The translations under genes were made by a program, and so were the position numbers. Below the pieces are notes generated by a model. It made no database searches. It saw only the letters and a list, made by a program, of their open reading frames with translations, and was not told where the DNA came from. Shown one piece after another: positions 33,902 through 43,644 of a stretch of 64,000 nucleotides of DNA. The DNA is taken from NCBI RefSeq assembly GCF_007923355.1, contig NZ_VOGO01000009.1, positions 124,001 through 188,000 of the forward strand, written 5' to 3'. The first letter of the stretch is position 1, and each line of letters starts with the position of its first letter. Source of the DNA: Falsiphaeobacter marinintestinus. Lineage in GTDB: Bacteria; Pseudomonadota; Alphaproteobacteria; Rhodobacterales; Rhodobacteraceae.

Positions 33902-34641
33902 TGCAACGTCTCCTCTGTCAGATGTCCATCGGCAATGGCTTGGTCCAGTTGTGGCTTGATCTCGGGGTCATTGCGGAAGGGGCGCACCGAAATCCAAAGC
34001 TCGTCAGTGACAGGACGCCCCGCCGCCCAGCGTTCCTGGGCATAGTCCACAAGAATGCGGGCCAGTTCGGGGTTTGCCCGCTCTTCCAGCCCGATGATCG
34101 GAGACAGCTGGCTGTCAACAAACAGCGCCTTCAGGATCATGTGGTTCCAGCGATGTTCGTCAAAATGATCGCGCGCATAGGGGTTCTGATGCGCAATCGC
34201 TTCGAACACCGCTTTGATGTTCGACCGTAACCCTTCGCCAACCTCGAACCCCAGAGTTTCGGGGTCGGGGTACAGCGGCAATCCGCGATAGAGCGCAATC
34301 AGTTCAGCCATATCCGCCGTGCGCCGCAGATCTTTGAAACGGTCACTGAACGCGCGGTTTCCGGCGCTGTTCAGCAAGGCGAGAACGCGGGCGGCGCCAT
34401 CAATGCTCCATCCCGCCGGGGTCCAGCCGGGATGCGCTGCATCGGCCGCTTTCAAATCTGCGTCTGACAGCTCAAGGTCGGCTTTGCCCAGACGACGCGG
34501 GGCGAGCCCGAGAAATACGTGCAAGTCCTTTTCCGGACCGCCTTTTGAAATGGTCTCAAGGCTTTGAGAAACCCATTCCGCTTGATCATCGGCCTGCGCC
34601 AAAACCCATCGTCGCAACAGATCTGCTGGTGTGTCTGACAA
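33898..34641 (-). CDS. eboA: EboA-family protein
   Basis: A 247-residue, largely helical protein. I chose TTG 34641, preceded by GGGGAGGA, because it starts directly at the conserved region (SDTPADLLRRW); the longer open frame runs far into the divergent gene and is not credible. Recognition rests on size, on typical EboA segments (GWTPAGWSIDGAARVLALL, HRWNHMILKALFVDS, EERANPELARILVDYAQERWAAGR in part) and on the neighbouring ebo genes. Function is unknown; in cyanobacteria the ebo set is needed to move a scytonemin precursor to the periplasm. Confidence 0.82.
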   Translation of the reverse strand: MSDTPADLLRRWVLAQADDQAEWVSQSLETISKGGPEKDLHVFLGLAPRRLGKADLELSDADLKAADAAHPGWTPAGWSIDGAARVLALLNSAGNRAFSDRFKDLRRTADMAELIALYRGLPLYPDPETLGFEVGEGLRSNIKAVFEAIAHQNPYARDHFDEHRWNHMILKALFVDSQLSPIIGLEERANPELARILVDYAQERWAAGRPVTDELWISVRPFRNDPEIKPQLDQAIADGHLTEETLQ

Positions 34642-34887
34642 GATTCTTCCTCCCCGAAAAATCGTTGGTTTGATCTTACGCAAACATCCCCCCACAATGC
34701 CAGTATCACGACTGCCCATTCTACAATTGTTAACGAAGGATCTTGGTCCTAGACTGATATCGAACCAAGGCGGGGAGGGGCAGATGATCAGGTTTCTCAT
34801 GTCCTCAGGGCAGATTCTTGTTGCGACGCCAGCTGACTGGTTTTCCAACGTGTCCCCTGACCCCAAACTCATTCGCAAGGAGCTTTG

Positions 34888-36273
34888 ATGCAAAAGACAC
34901 TGGTCATCCTTGTCGTTGGACTGGCGCCGCATCTGGTCGGAGCACACACTCCACATCTTGCCAAACTTGCGGCACGCGGGGGGCAGCGCGCACTGAACAC
35001 GGTCACGCCTGCCGTCACCTGCACCGCGCAATCCACGCTTTTGACCGGTCTGCCACCGTCGGGCCATGGCGCGGTGGCCAATGGCTGGTACTTTCGCGAT
35101 CTGGCCGAGGTTCTGCTGTGGCGTCAGCCCAATCAACTGGTGGCGGGCGAAAAGATCTGGGATGCCGGTCGCGCCCGCAACCCTGATTTCACCTGCGCCA
35201 AGATGTTCTGGTGGTACAATATGTATGCCACTGCTGACTGGTCGGCGACGCCGCGTCCGATGTACCCGGCCGATGGGCGCAAGATTCCTGATCACTATGC
35301 GCACCCTCATGCGTTGCATGACGAATTGGATGCCAAACTGGGTCAGTTTCCGCTGTTCAAATTCTGGGGTCCGGTGGCCGATATCACGTCATCTGACTGG
35401 ATTGCCAAATCAACGCTGCACGTGATGGAAACCCGTGATCCCACGCTGACGCTGACCTATTTGCCGCATCTGGACTATAACCTGCAACGGCTTGGTCCCG
35501 ATCTGGACCACCCGCGTTTGCAGGCGGACCTGCGCGAGATCGACGATCTGTGCGGCGAACTGATCGAGTTTGCGGACAAGACCGGGCGGCGTGTCGTGGT
35601 TGTGTCCGAATACGGCATTACACAGGCGACGGATGCTGTGCATATCAACCGCGCCTTGCGCCAGGCTGGGTTGCTGGCCGTTCGCCCCGAGGAATTTGGC
35701 CGCGAAGTTCTGGATGCAGGCGCGTCCGAGGCCTTTGCGATGGCCGATCACCAGATTGCGCATATCTATGTAAAGAACCCCGACCGAATTGCCGAAGTGG
35801 CCGCTTTGGTTGCTGGCCTTGATGGGGTGGAAAACGTCTGGGACGCAGACGGCAAACGGGCCAACGGGCTGGATCACGCCCGGTCGGGAGAGTTGGTTGC
35901 CGTCAGCAAGGCGGATCGCTGGTTCAGCTATTACTATTGGCTCGACGATGAAAAGGCACCTGATTTTGCCCGCACCGTCGATATCCACCGCAAGCCGGGG
36001 TATGATCCGGTCGAGCTGTTTGTCGACCCCGAACTTCGTTTTCCGATGCTGTCGACCGGACTGAAACTGGCCAGACGAAAGCTGGGACAACGGCAGCTGA
36101 TGGATGTGATTTCACTGAAAGACACCAAACTGGTGAAAGGCACCCATGGTCGGATCACCGATGATCCTGACCATGGTCCATTGGTGATTTCATCAGAGGC
36201 TGATTTGCTTCCCGAAGGCGCTGTTGAGGCGACGGATTTCAAAGCACTGGTGCTGGATCACGTGTTCCGGTGA
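34888..36273 (+). CDS. eboF: EboF-like alkaline phosphatase/phosphodiesterase-family protein
   Basis: A 461-residue protein of the nucleotide pyrophosphatase/type I phosphodiesterase family. TPAVTCTAQSTLLTGLPPSGHG contains the Thr nucleophile region in part, YLPHLDYNLQ metal-binding Asp/His, and VVVSEYGITQ replaces the usual SDHG, with MADHQIAHIY at the last metal site. ATG 34888 has AAGGAG 6 nt upstream; a TTG one codon earlier is less likely. It is divergent from eboA and converges on eboC with a 6-nt gap. No signal peptide is clear. Assignment to EboF rests mainly on this context. Confidence 0.8.
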   Translation: MQKTLVILVVGLAPHLVGAHTPHLAKLAARGGQRALNTVTPAVTCTAQSTLLTGLPPSGHGAVANGWYFRDLAEVLLWRQPNQLVAGEKIWDAGRARNPDFTCAKMFWWYNMYATADWSATPRPMYPADGRKIPDHYAHPHALHDELDAKLGQFPLFKFWGPVADITSSDWIAKSTLHVMETRDPTLTLTYLPHLDYNLQRLGPDLDHPRLQADLREIDDLCGELIEFADKTGRRVVVVSEYGITQATDAVHINRALRQAGLLAVRPEEFGREVLDAGASEAFAMADHQIAHIYVKNPDRIAEVAALVAGLDGVENVWDADGKRANGLDHARSGELVAVSKADRWFSYYYWLDDEKAPDFARTVDIHRKPGYDPVELFVDPELRFPMLSTGLKLARRKLGQRQLMDVISLKDTKLVKGTHGRITDDPDHGPLVISSEADLLPEGAVEATDFKALVLDHVFR

Positions 36274-36279
36274 CCCGGA

Positions 36280-37122
36280 TCAGGTGCCGGACACGACCCG
36301 CTGTAGATACAGCGTCAGGCCAAATCCGGCGACGGCCACCACAGCCAGCCCGGTCTGTCCGGTGCCTGCAATCAGGGTGGCGTCGTACAGCGACATTCCC
36401 GCGATCATGGTGACAACCGCCGTAGGCACATCGCCCTTGTTCCGGCGGAAAAGTCGACGCAAAGCCAGCAACACAACGACCAGCAGCCCAACCCAAATCG
36501 CCAGAGCCGCGATATCGCCAGCGGTTTGCATCAGTGCATAGATCAGCGGCAGCGCTAGCACGGCTAGGGGCCAGGCGCGGTCCAGCCGGTCATAGGCTTC
36601 CTGCTTGGCCGCATAGGTCAGCCCGGCAGTATAGGCCAAAAGACCCAGCGCGCCGAACACCACAGACCCGGTGAGCTGCCCAACCGCGAGAGCGGCCACA
36701 ATGTAGCAGAAAAACCGGGTGACCCCCATGATGACGGGGCTTAGAGCCGTGCGCTTGTGAAGCCAGTCGTACAGAACCACGGCTGCTGCCAGACACAGCC
36801 CCGCCAAGCCAACGGTGACGCCCTGCGAAAAGGCCAAGAGGATGCCCAGCCCCAGCATGGCAAAGCCGCCGCTAAAAACGGTGCCCACCGAAATTTCGCT
36901 CATCGGGATTGGTCGGTTGGCCCGTTCGATGCCATCAATCTCGGCGTCGAATGCATCGTTCAGCCACATGCCACCGACGTAAAACAGCGTTAGCGCGCAG
37001 CCGACAATCAGAATGGCCGACAGGGATGGCTGCCCCGCCAGTACCGTGCCCGCAATGGCGTTTGTCCACACTGTAGGCAGGTTTGATACGCGCCCAAGTT
37101 TGAGAAATGTCTGATACGTCAT
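36280..37122 (-). CDS. eboC: EboC, UbiA-family prenyltransferase
   Basis: A 280-residue membrane protein with about eight hydrophobic helices. The two aspartate-rich motifs are NDAFDAEIDGIERANRP (first, binds prenyl diphosphate through Mg2+) and YDWLHKR (second, shortened). It joins a prenyl group to an aromatic or sugar-like acceptor, unknown for ebo. The start overlaps the eboE stop (ATGA). The nearby idi gene could supply precursor, but it is not in the same operon. Confidence 0.88.
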   Translation of the reverse strand: MTYQTFLKLGRVSNLPTVWTNAIAGTVLAGQPSLSAILIVGCALTLFYVGGMWLNDAFDAEIDGIERANRPIPMSEISVGTVFSGGFAMLGLGILLAFSQGVTVGLAGLCLAAAVVLYDWLHKRTALSPVIMGVTRFFCYIVAALAVGQLTGSVVFGALGLLAYTAGLTYAAKQEAYDRLDRAWPLAVLALPLIYALMQTAGDIAALAIWVGLLVVVLLALRRLFRRNKGDVPTAVVTMIAGMSLYDATLIAGTGQTGLAVVAVAGFGLTLYLQRVVSGT

Positions 37123-38306
37123 CCGGTCACCTGGTCCAGAACCCAGCGCATTTCGCGTGCGATGTCCAAATCAACAGTTTCCCCGCGCAGCCCGCCCGGT
37201 AACACATCCCAAGTGTAAGTCTCAATTTCCAGATGCTGCGAGATCGGGTTTTCCCGGTGCAGTGCAAGGATGTCTTTGAGAAAATCCTGGGTCGACGAAA
37301 AGGCCCCCAGATCGTCAATGAACAAGGGGACATGGAAGTGCACGCGCCATTCCTCGCCGTCTGTCGCGCTGCCCAGTGCCAGCGCCTGCGGCAGATCAAC
37401 CATGTTTTTCAGGCCGTCCGGTGTGCGGCGGATCACCTGGTGCAGATACGTCGGCTCGATGAAGTCGGCCAAAGCCTCTCGCTGGTCGGGGCCGACCGAG
37501 GCCACCCGCAACGCCGCGCTGAGTTGCAGCTTGTGAATCGGAATGCCAGCCTCGCGCAGCGCCGAGATACTGCCAGCCGGATCTTCGTATTCGACGGCCG
37601 CGTGGCAAACGTCATAACATAGCCCAAGATGCCGGGGCAGGGCGTCAGCAGATTGTGCCCAGGACAGACCGGTAAGCTCGGAAATTCGCGCCACGGCCTG
37701 ATCGCTGAACAGATAGTGCTGAAAGAAATCGACCGTCTCGGCAATCGTTTCAAGAAAACAAAAGGGTTCCGGTTCGATTGCCAGCGCAACGGTGACCCCG
37801 CTGCGGTCTTTCAGCCTGATCAGGTGGGCCACCGATTGCAGGTAATTCTCAGTCATCTGCGCTTCGGCCCCGGCGCCCAATGGCTTGAACGTTCCCGGCA
37901 CGGTGCTCAGGCTGACGCATTCGTCTTTCGGCGCAATTTCGGCCATCAAATCAGCCAGTTCATTAGTATAGCGGACCCGCACATCGCTGCGCCAATCGGG
38001 TTGATACACCTCTTCCTTGACCTTGGTTCCGTGGAACCGGCCATAGGGAAATCCGTTCACCGTGATGGCGCGGAAGTCGTTGGTGTCCAGCTGTGACTTG
38101 AGCGCGGCGCGCTTGGCCGGATCGGCCAGCTCATCCAATGCGTCACCGGAAAACCGCAGTCCGACAGCAAAGGGCGATTGCGGCGAAACAGATGCCTTAA
38201 CAGCAGAAACCGGGCCTGAAAGCGCGGCTTCGACCTCGGCGAATGTCTGGGTTGGGTGAATGTTCAGGCAATAGGTCAGGTGACCGAGATTTCCCGGCAG
38301 CTTCAT
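37119..38306 (-). CDS. eboE: EboE, xylose-isomerase-like TIM-barrel protein
   Basis: A 395-residue protein beginning MKLPGNLGHLTYCLNIHPTQ. It has the sugar-phosphate isomerase/epimerase TIM-barrel pattern with metal-binding residues in VALAIEPEPFCFLET, LGLCYDVCHAAVEYED, IPIHKLQLSAAL and HFHVPLFIDD. I chose ATG 38306, which overlaps the eboD stop (ATGA), over an earlier in-frame start within eboD. The reaction is not known; the family is named for its place in ebo clusters. Confidence 0.87.
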   Translation of the reverse strand: MKLPGNLGHLTYCLNIHPTQTFAEVEAALSGPVSAVKASVSPQSPFAVGLRFSGDALDELADPAKRAALKSQLDTNDFRAITVNGFPYGRFHGTKVKEEVYQPDWRSDVRVRYTNELADLMAEIAPKDECVSLSTVPGTFKPLGAGAEAQMTENYLQSVAHLIRLKDRSGVTVALAIEPEPFCFLETIAETVDFFQHYLFSDQAVARISELTGLSWAQSADALPRHLGLCYDVCHAAVEYEDPAGSISALREAGIPIHKLQLSAALRVASVGPDQREALADFIEPTYLHQVIRRTPDGLKNMVDLPQALALGSATDGEEWRVHFHVPLFIDDLGAFSSTQDFLKDILALHRENPISQHLEIETYTWDVLPGGLRGETVDLDIAREMRWVLDQVTG

Positions 38307-39505
38307 TCGGACCGGCTCCGCGCTTTCAGCCAATCCATCGCCTGATGCACCAGTTTGCCATCGATTTCGTGCACTTCGTGACCTTGTCCCAATCCGGTGA
38401 GCAGCGTGATCGTTAACGCCCCCCCAAGATGCTCCTGAAACTCTTCCAATCCGGTCAGGATGGACAGGCGGCCATCGGCATCCCTGCTTTCCAGGGCGGG
38501 ATGCCAGATCCGCAATCCAAGGCTTTCGAGCAGCACAATGACCCGTTCCTCGTCGCCCTCGGGCAGGAGCCCGGCCAGCACCGAATACCGTGTGTCCAAC
38601 GCAATGCCGATGGCCACGGCTTCGCCATGGCGGACGTGGTGGCGGGTCATCGCTTCCAGCTTGTGGGCCGACCAGTGACCAAAATCCAAAGGACGTGCCG
38701 AACCCATTTCAAACGGATCACCGCCGTGGGCAATCTGGTGCATATGCAGTTCGGCCGACCGGCGGACCATGTATTCTTCGGCCTCGGGTCTGAAGGTGGC
38801 CAAAGCGTCGGCATTGCGTTCCAGCCAAAGGTAAAACGCGGGGTCCCGGATCAACGCAACCTTGACGGCTTCGGAAATCCCGGCGATCCGCTCGCGAATG
38901 GGCAACTGATCCAGAAAGTCGAAATCATTCAGCACGGCCCAGGGCGGCGCAAACGTCCCGACATAGTTCTTGATGCCTTTGAAGTTCACCGCATTCTTGA
39001 CCCCGACACCACTGTCATTCTGGGACAGAACGGTTGTTGGGACACGGATATGGCGCACGCCGCGGTGGCATGTTGCCGCCGCCAGACCAACCGCATCCAG
39101 TACGGCACCGCCGCCGATTGCAATGACATAGGAATGCCGGTCAACCGCATGGGTGTGGATTGCCGACTGAATACGCTCGACATGGGCGAGATCATTTTTT
39201 ACAGTTTCTCCCCCCGGCACGACCATGGGGCGATCAATCATCACAAGCTGATCGGAATGAGCCGCGAAATAGGCATCGATTTTTGCGTCCAGATCAGGGC
39301 TTGCAAGCCCTTCGTCGACGACGAAAAGGCAACGATGCCTTTTTTCGGGTTCGTCTCGTACAACCATCTGACAAAAAATGGGATTATCAGGATCGAAAGC
39401 CCCGCGCACAAATCCAACCGGGTATTGGTAAGGGACCGAAAAGCGCTGCCATTGTATCGTGCTCGATTGGCTGCTGCTAACAGGGTCTGTTACTTTTGTC
39501 TGCAT
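38303..39505 (-). CDS. eboD: EboD, 3-dehydroquinate synthase-like protein
   Basis: A 400-residue enzyme of the sugar-phosphate cyclase superfamily. NAD is bound at AIGGGAVLDAVGLAA; metal ligands are expected at Glu in GISEAVKVALI, His in FGHWSAHKLE and His in RHGEAVAIGIALD. PTTVLSQNDSGVGVKNAVNFKG in part is typical of the EboD branch. It differs from housekeeping AroB, so it probably makes a cyclitol-like intermediate rather than 3-dehydroquinate. GGGGAGGA precedes the ATG. It leads the eboD-eboE-eboC transcript. Confidence 0.88.
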   Translation of the reverse strand: MQTKVTDPVSSSQSSTIQWQRFSVPYQYPVGFVRGAFDPDNPIFCQMVVRDEPEKRHRCLFVVDEGLASPDLDAKIDAYFAAHSDQLVMIDRPMVVPGGETVKNDLAHVERIQSAIHTHAVDRHSYVIAIGGGAVLDAVGLAAATCHRGVRHIRVPTTVLSQNDSGVGVKNAVNFKGIKNYVGTFAPPWAVLNDFDFLDQLPIRERIAGISEAVKVALIRDPAFYLWLERNADALATFRPEAEEYMVRRSAELHMHQIAHGGDPFEMGSARPLDFGHWSAHKLEAMTRHHVRHGEAVAIGIALDTRYSVLAGLLPEGDEERVIVLLESLGLRIWHPALESRDADGRLSILTGLEEFQEHLGGALTITLLTGLGQGHEVHEIDGKLVHQAMDWLKARSRSE

Positions 39506-39613
39506 TGGTCATCCTCCCCAGGATGCGCGCGTCAATTCCATTGTCTTGACCCAGCGGCATCCTCAAGCCTAGGGTGAAGAGGCAAATTTCTCAACCTTTT
39601 TGCGAGGCTTCGA

Positions 39614-39967
39614 ATGCGAGTTGTTGCGGCGGTGTTTTGTGGTCTGATGGTGCTGTTCGCGCTGGTGCAATACAATGATCCAGATGCTCTCTATTGGGGC
39701 GTAATATACGGTGCAGCTGCGATTTGGTGTGGGCTAGCCGCATTTCGGCCAGCAATGATTTCGGGCCGGGGCAGGACGTTGCTTTTGGGTTTCCTGGCCA
39801 TCGCGGCCTTTGGGGTTGTTTGGTACTGGCCAAAGACGCCGGGGTTCTGGACACAAGAGGTCTGGTGGGTCACTGAAACGGCACGCGAAGGCATGGGAAT
39901 GATGATTGTGTTTATCGCCCTGATCATCGCCTGGCTGACTCTCAGGAAGTCTCCTCAGCCAGCGTAG
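39614..39967 (+). CDS. TMEM220-family small membrane protein
   Basis: A 117-residue protein with three to four hydrophobic helices. The motif LFALVQYNDPDALYWGVIYG in part, with YNDPDA, is the signature of the transmembrane 220 family. No function is known. It diverges from eboD by about 108 bp and ends 10 nt before the stop of a convergent gntR gene. Confidence 0.8.
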   Translation: MRVVAAVFCGLMVLFALVQYNDPDALYWGVIYGAAAIWCGLAAFRPAMISGRGRTLLLGFLAIAAFGVVWYWPKTPGFWTQEVWWVTETAREGMGMMIVFIALIIAWLTLRKSPQPA

Positions 39968-39977
39968 TAGTTTCTGT

Positions 39978-40670
39978 TCACGAGACTTCGGGTGTCGCTT
40001 CACGCGCCTGAAGCCAGCGTACAACGGAAATACGCTTGGCATCCATGTGATCCAACAGGGTTGCTGCCAGTTTCGGGCCATCTCTTGCGACAAGGTACTT
40101 CAGGATCTTTTCATGCTCTTGCACCGCGTCATACCACCGACCCTCGGTCATATTCGCCAGATAGCGGGCCCGCTGCATGCGCAACGACAAGGCCTGACAT
40201 GACGTGGTCAACGTGCTGTTGCGGGCGGCCATAAGAATGGCGCGGTGAATTTTCTGGTTAATGCTGAAATAGGCATCCAGATCCCGGTTTTCGTAGCTTT
40301 GCATCATCTGCTCGTGAAGGGCGCGAACCTCTTCGATTTCGGCGTCGGTGATGCGTTTGCAGGCCAGTTCGCCAGACAGGGCCTCCAGCGCGCCCAGGAC
40401 AGGAAACACCTCTTCAACCTCGTCTTCCGTGACCTGCGTGACCCAAGCCCCCCTGTTGGGCTCAAGCCTGACCAGACCGACCGAGGCAAGAACCTTCAGC
40501 GCCTCTCTGAGCGGGGTTCGGGATACCCCGAACTGGTCGCACAGAAGCTTTTCAGGCACCTTGGTGCCCGGGGCCAGTTCGGCATTGATGATCAACATCT
40601 GAAGACGATCCACCAGTTCGTGATGCAACGACTTTCGCGCGATCGTTTGTGTTTCCGTCGCCTGCATCAT
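39978..40670 (-). CDS. GntR-family regulator (FCD domain)
   Basis: A 230-residue regulator with winged helix LAPGTKVPEKLLCDQFGVSRTPLREALKVLASVGLVRLEPNRGAWV in part, and an FCD domain (SINQKIHRAILMAARNSTL, ARYLANMTEGRW, HEKILKYLVARDG). It lies 13 nt after the large FAD/Fe-S dehydrogenase gene and is thus co-transcribed with it. It may bind the near-perfect 20-bp palindrome at 43645-43664 in the shared promoter of the dehydrogenase and aminotransferase genes. Confidence 0.9.
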   Translation of the reverse strand: MMQATETQTIARKSLHHELVDRLQMLIINAELAPGTKVPEKLLCDQFGVSRTPLREALKVLASVGLVRLEPNRGAWVTQVTEDEVEEVFPVLGALEALSGELACKRITDAEIEEVRALHEQMMQSYENRDLDAYFSINQKIHRAILMAARNSTLTTSCQALSLRMQRARYLANMTEGRWYDAVQEHEKILKYLVARDGPKLAATLLDHMDAKRISVVRWLQAREATPEVS

Positions 40671-40683
40671 TGGGTGCTTTGCC

Positions 40684-43581
40684 TCACCTTTTCAGGGCCA
40701 TTTCAAGAAGACGCGCCACATGTATGGGTTTGCGCGCGGTCGTATCCGCCACCTGATGACGACAGGAGGTGCCATCTGCAACGATCAATGTCTCTTTGTC
40801 AGCTTTCCTCACGGCAGGCGCCAGATCCAACTCTGCCATTTTCCGCGAGATTTCGTGGGTTTCGACACTATACCCAAATGCGCCAGCCATGCCACAGCAG
40901 CTTGTTTCGACCACTTCGACCTCGGTATCGGGCAGGCGGGAAAGGGTTTTTTCAATGCTCGACATGACGCCCATCGCCTTTTGATGGCAGTGCCCGTGCA
41001 GCAGGACTTTTGGCGCGGGGGATGTCAAAGGCAGCTCGAAATCGGGGTTGTCGTCCTGATCGGCGATGTATTCTTCCAGCATCCGTGCGTGGCGGGCCAA
41101 AAGCTCGGTCTCTTTTCCGGGCAGCAGCGCGGGGATTTCATCGCGCAGGGTCAGCAGGCAACTGGGTTCAAGCCCGATGATCGGCACGCCTTGTTCGGCA
41201 TAAGGCAGCACCGCGTCAACCAGCCGCTGTGCCTCGCGCTTGGCCTCGTCAACCAGACCGGCAGACAAAAATGTCCGGCCGCAACACAAGGGGCGCTCTC
41301 GTTCGGGGGCAGCGGCCACATGAATTGGAATATCGCCCGCCTCAAGCACCTTGACCGTGGCGCGCAAATTCTCAGGCTCGAAATATCGATTGAAACAGTC
41401 GGCAAACAACACCGCTTTGGGGGCGTCTTGCGGGGCGACTTCGGCGTCCTTGAAGGGGCGCGCGCTCCATTTGGGCAAGTCGCGTGTCGCTGTGAACCCA
41501 GTCAGTTTCTCGGTCACTTTGGCAAGCCCGGGCACTGTGTTGCGCAGGTTCATCAGGAATGGCAGACGGGCGGCCCAAGGGGCGTAGCGGGGTAAAAAGG
41601 CGACCAAGCGGTCGTGAAGGCTAAGCCCATTTTGCTTTGACCGCGCTGAAAGCACTTCGATCTTCATCCGGGCCATGTCCACGCCGGTGGGACATTCGCG
41701 CTGGCAGCCTTTGCACGATACGCACAGCTTCATGGTATCCGCCATCTGATCCGAGGTCAGCGCGTCGGGCCCCAGCTGCCCCGATATCGCCAGCCGCAAT
41801 GAATTGGCACGCCCGCGGGTCAGGTCCTGTTCCTTGCGTGTCACCCGAAAGGAGGGGCACATGACTCCGCCTTTGAGTTTGCGGCACGCCCCGTTGTTGT
41901 TGCACATCTCGACGGCGCCCTGAAACCCGCCGCCGCTGCCTGTCCATGCCGACCAGTCAAGGTCGGTCTGGAATTCGGGCACAGTGTAATCGGCGCTATA
42001 GCGAAACAGGCGGCGATCATCCATTTTCGGCGCGTTCACGATCTTGCCGGGATTGAACAACCCGGTAGGGTCGAACCGCGTCTTGACCTCTTGAAAGCTG
42101 GCGACCATGCGCGCGCCGAACATCTTTTCGTGAAATTCGGAACGGACCAGACCGTCGCCATGTTCCCCCGAATGGGACCCCTTGTATTTCGCAACAAGAT
42201 CAAAGCATTCCTCGGCAATTGCGCGCATCGTCTTGACGTCCTGATCCAGTTTGAGATTCAGAACGGGACGCACGTGCAAACAGCCCACCGACGCATGTGC
42301 GTACCACGTGCCGCGGGTGCCATGCTTCTCGAAGATCTCTGTCAGGCCAGCTGTATAGTCCGCGAGATCGGGCAATTCGACGGCGCAATCTTCGACGAAG
42401 GACACCGGCTTTCCATCGGCCTTCATCGACATCATGATGTTCAGACCGGAACTGCGCAGATCGGCAATCCGGGCTTGTAGCTTGGGGTCCGGGACAGGGG
42501 TCACTCCGCCCCAGGTCTTACCGCTACCAGACCATGAGAACCCGAGATCCCCCATCATCTCTTCCAGCTGCCTCAGCTTTTGAACATGCTGGTTTGGATC
42601 GTCTTCGGCAAACTCCACCAGCAAAAGCGCGTCGGGCCTGCCTGTCACGAATTCCTGGATGGTCTGACGAAACATCGGGATGTCACGCGCCAGGGCAATC
42701 ATCGTGGCGTCAACCAGTTCAACCCCCTGAGGGTTCAGCGTGACCAGATGCTGCGCGGCGTCCATCGCCTGATGGAAGGTTGGGAAATGACAAACCCCCA
42801 AAACTTTTTCAGAGACAATCGGCCAGAGTTTCAGTTCAATCGCGGTGGAATAGGCAAGCGTCCCTTCGGACCCGACCAGAAGGTGGGCAAGGTTGTTTGG
42901 GGTATCTTTGGGCGCCAAGGCGTCAATGTTGTACCCGCCCACGCGCCGCATGACTTTGGGGAATCGTTCGTCGATCTCTGCGGCCTCGCGTGCACCCAGC
43001 CGCAACAGATCGTCGTACAAAGCCGCAAAATCAGAAGTGGCGGCAGGGCCGATCGGTCCAAAGTGATACTTGCTGCCATCCGCCAAAAACGCGTCGATCG
43101 AAAGAACGTTATCGCGCATCATACCATAGCGCAGAGATTTCCCGCCGCACGAGTTGTTGCCGGTCATGCCACCGATGGTCGCGCGCGATGCTGTCGAAAC
43201 ATCCACCGGAAACCACAGACCATGCGGTTTCAGGGCGCGGTTCAGGTCATCAAGCACGATCCCGGGGCGCACGACACATCTTTGCCCTTCGACATCCAGT
43301 TCCAAAATTTCGTTGAAATACTGTGTGTTATCCAGAACGAGTGCTTCGTTTACGGTCTGGCCACACTGAGACGTCCCGCCGCCGCGCGCCAAAACGGGAA
43401 TGCCCTGTTCGCCTGCGATGTCGATGGCTGCGCGTATGTCATCTTCGGACCTCGGCGACAGAACTCCAAGCGGCATCATCTGATAAAGCGACGCATCCGT
43501 CGCATAGCGGCCCCGTGAAAAGCTGTCGAACATCAGATCGCCCTGAACGCGTTTTTCGAGGGCGTCGAAGAGCTGAGACAT
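40684..43581 (-). CDS. FAD-linked 2-hydroxyacid dehydrogenase fused to Fe-S/CCG domains (YdiJ-like)
   Basis: A 965-residue cytoplasmic or membrane-associated enzyme. Residues about 35-270 form a PCMH-type FAD domain (PVLARGGGTSQCGQTVNEALVLD in part; GGMTGNNSCGGKSLRYG). A FAD-oxidase C-terminal domain follows (THGEHGDGLVRSEF type: SGEHGDGLVRSEF). Then come a [4Fe-4S] region (CVSCKGCQRECPTGVDM) and two CCG domains (LCCGRTFLSAG; TSCCGMAGAFGYS). The layout matches the D-2-hydroxyglutarate/D-lactate dehydrogenase-like YdiJ group. Electrons probably go to a quinone or an electron carrier. Substrate uncertain. Confidence 0.87.
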   Translation of the reverse strand: MSQLFDALEKRVQGDLMFDSFSRGRYATDASLYQMMPLGVLSPRSEDDIRAAIDIAGEQGIPVLARGGGTSQCGQTVNEALVLDNTQYFNEILELDVEGQRCVVRPGIVLDDLNRALKPHGLWFPVDVSTASRATIGGMTGNNSCGGKSLRYGMMRDNVLSIDAFLADGSKYHFGPIGPAATSDFAALYDDLLRLGAREAAEIDERFPKVMRRVGGYNIDALAPKDTPNNLAHLLVGSEGTLAYSTAIELKLWPIVSEKVLGVCHFPTFHQAMDAAQHLVTLNPQGVELVDATMIALARDIPMFRQTIQEFVTGRPDALLLVEFAEDDPNQHVQKLRQLEEMMGDLGFSWSGSGKTWGGVTPVPDPKLQARIADLRSSGLNIMMSMKADGKPVSFVEDCAVELPDLADYTAGLTEIFEKHGTRGTWYAHASVGCLHVRPVLNLKLDQDVKTMRAIAEECFDLVAKYKGSHSGEHGDGLVRSEFHEKMFGARMVASFQEVKTRFDPTGLFNPGKIVNAPKMDDRRLFRYSADYTVPEFQTDLDWSAWTGSGGGFQGAVEMCNNNGACRKLKGGVMCPSFRVTRKEQDLTRGRANSLRLAISGQLGPDALTSDQMADTMKLCVSCKGCQRECPTGVDMARMKIEVLSARSKQNGLSLHDRLVAFLPRYAPWAARLPFLMNLRNTVPGLAKVTEKLTGFTATRDLPKWSARPFKDAEVAPQDAPKAVLFADCFNRYFEPENLRATVKVLEAGDIPIHVAAAPERERPLCCGRTFLSAGLVDEAKREAQRLVDAVLPYAEQGVPIIGLEPSCLLTLRDEIPALLPGKETELLARHARMLEEYIADQDDNPDFELPLTSPAPKVLLHGHCHQKAMGVMSSIEKTLSRLPDTEVEVVETSCCGMAGAFGYSVETHEISRKMAELDLAPAVRKADKETLIVADGTSCRHQVADTTARKPIHVARLLEMALKR

Positions 43582-43644
43582 GTGCGTTCCAGTGTGATTG
43601 GGCCAGTGGGATCGGGACGGCCGGCGGGCAAATTTCGATTGACT

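Noticed and set aside
34642-35319. N-terminal extension of eboA
   Set aside because: It would overlap the divergent eboF gene and reads as low-complexity Arg-rich antisense. TTG 34641 with a strong ribosome-binding site is a better start.
42580-43518. Plus-strand open frame of 312 codons
   Set aside because: Antisense to the FAD domain of the 965-residue dehydrogenase; no start signal and no family similarity.
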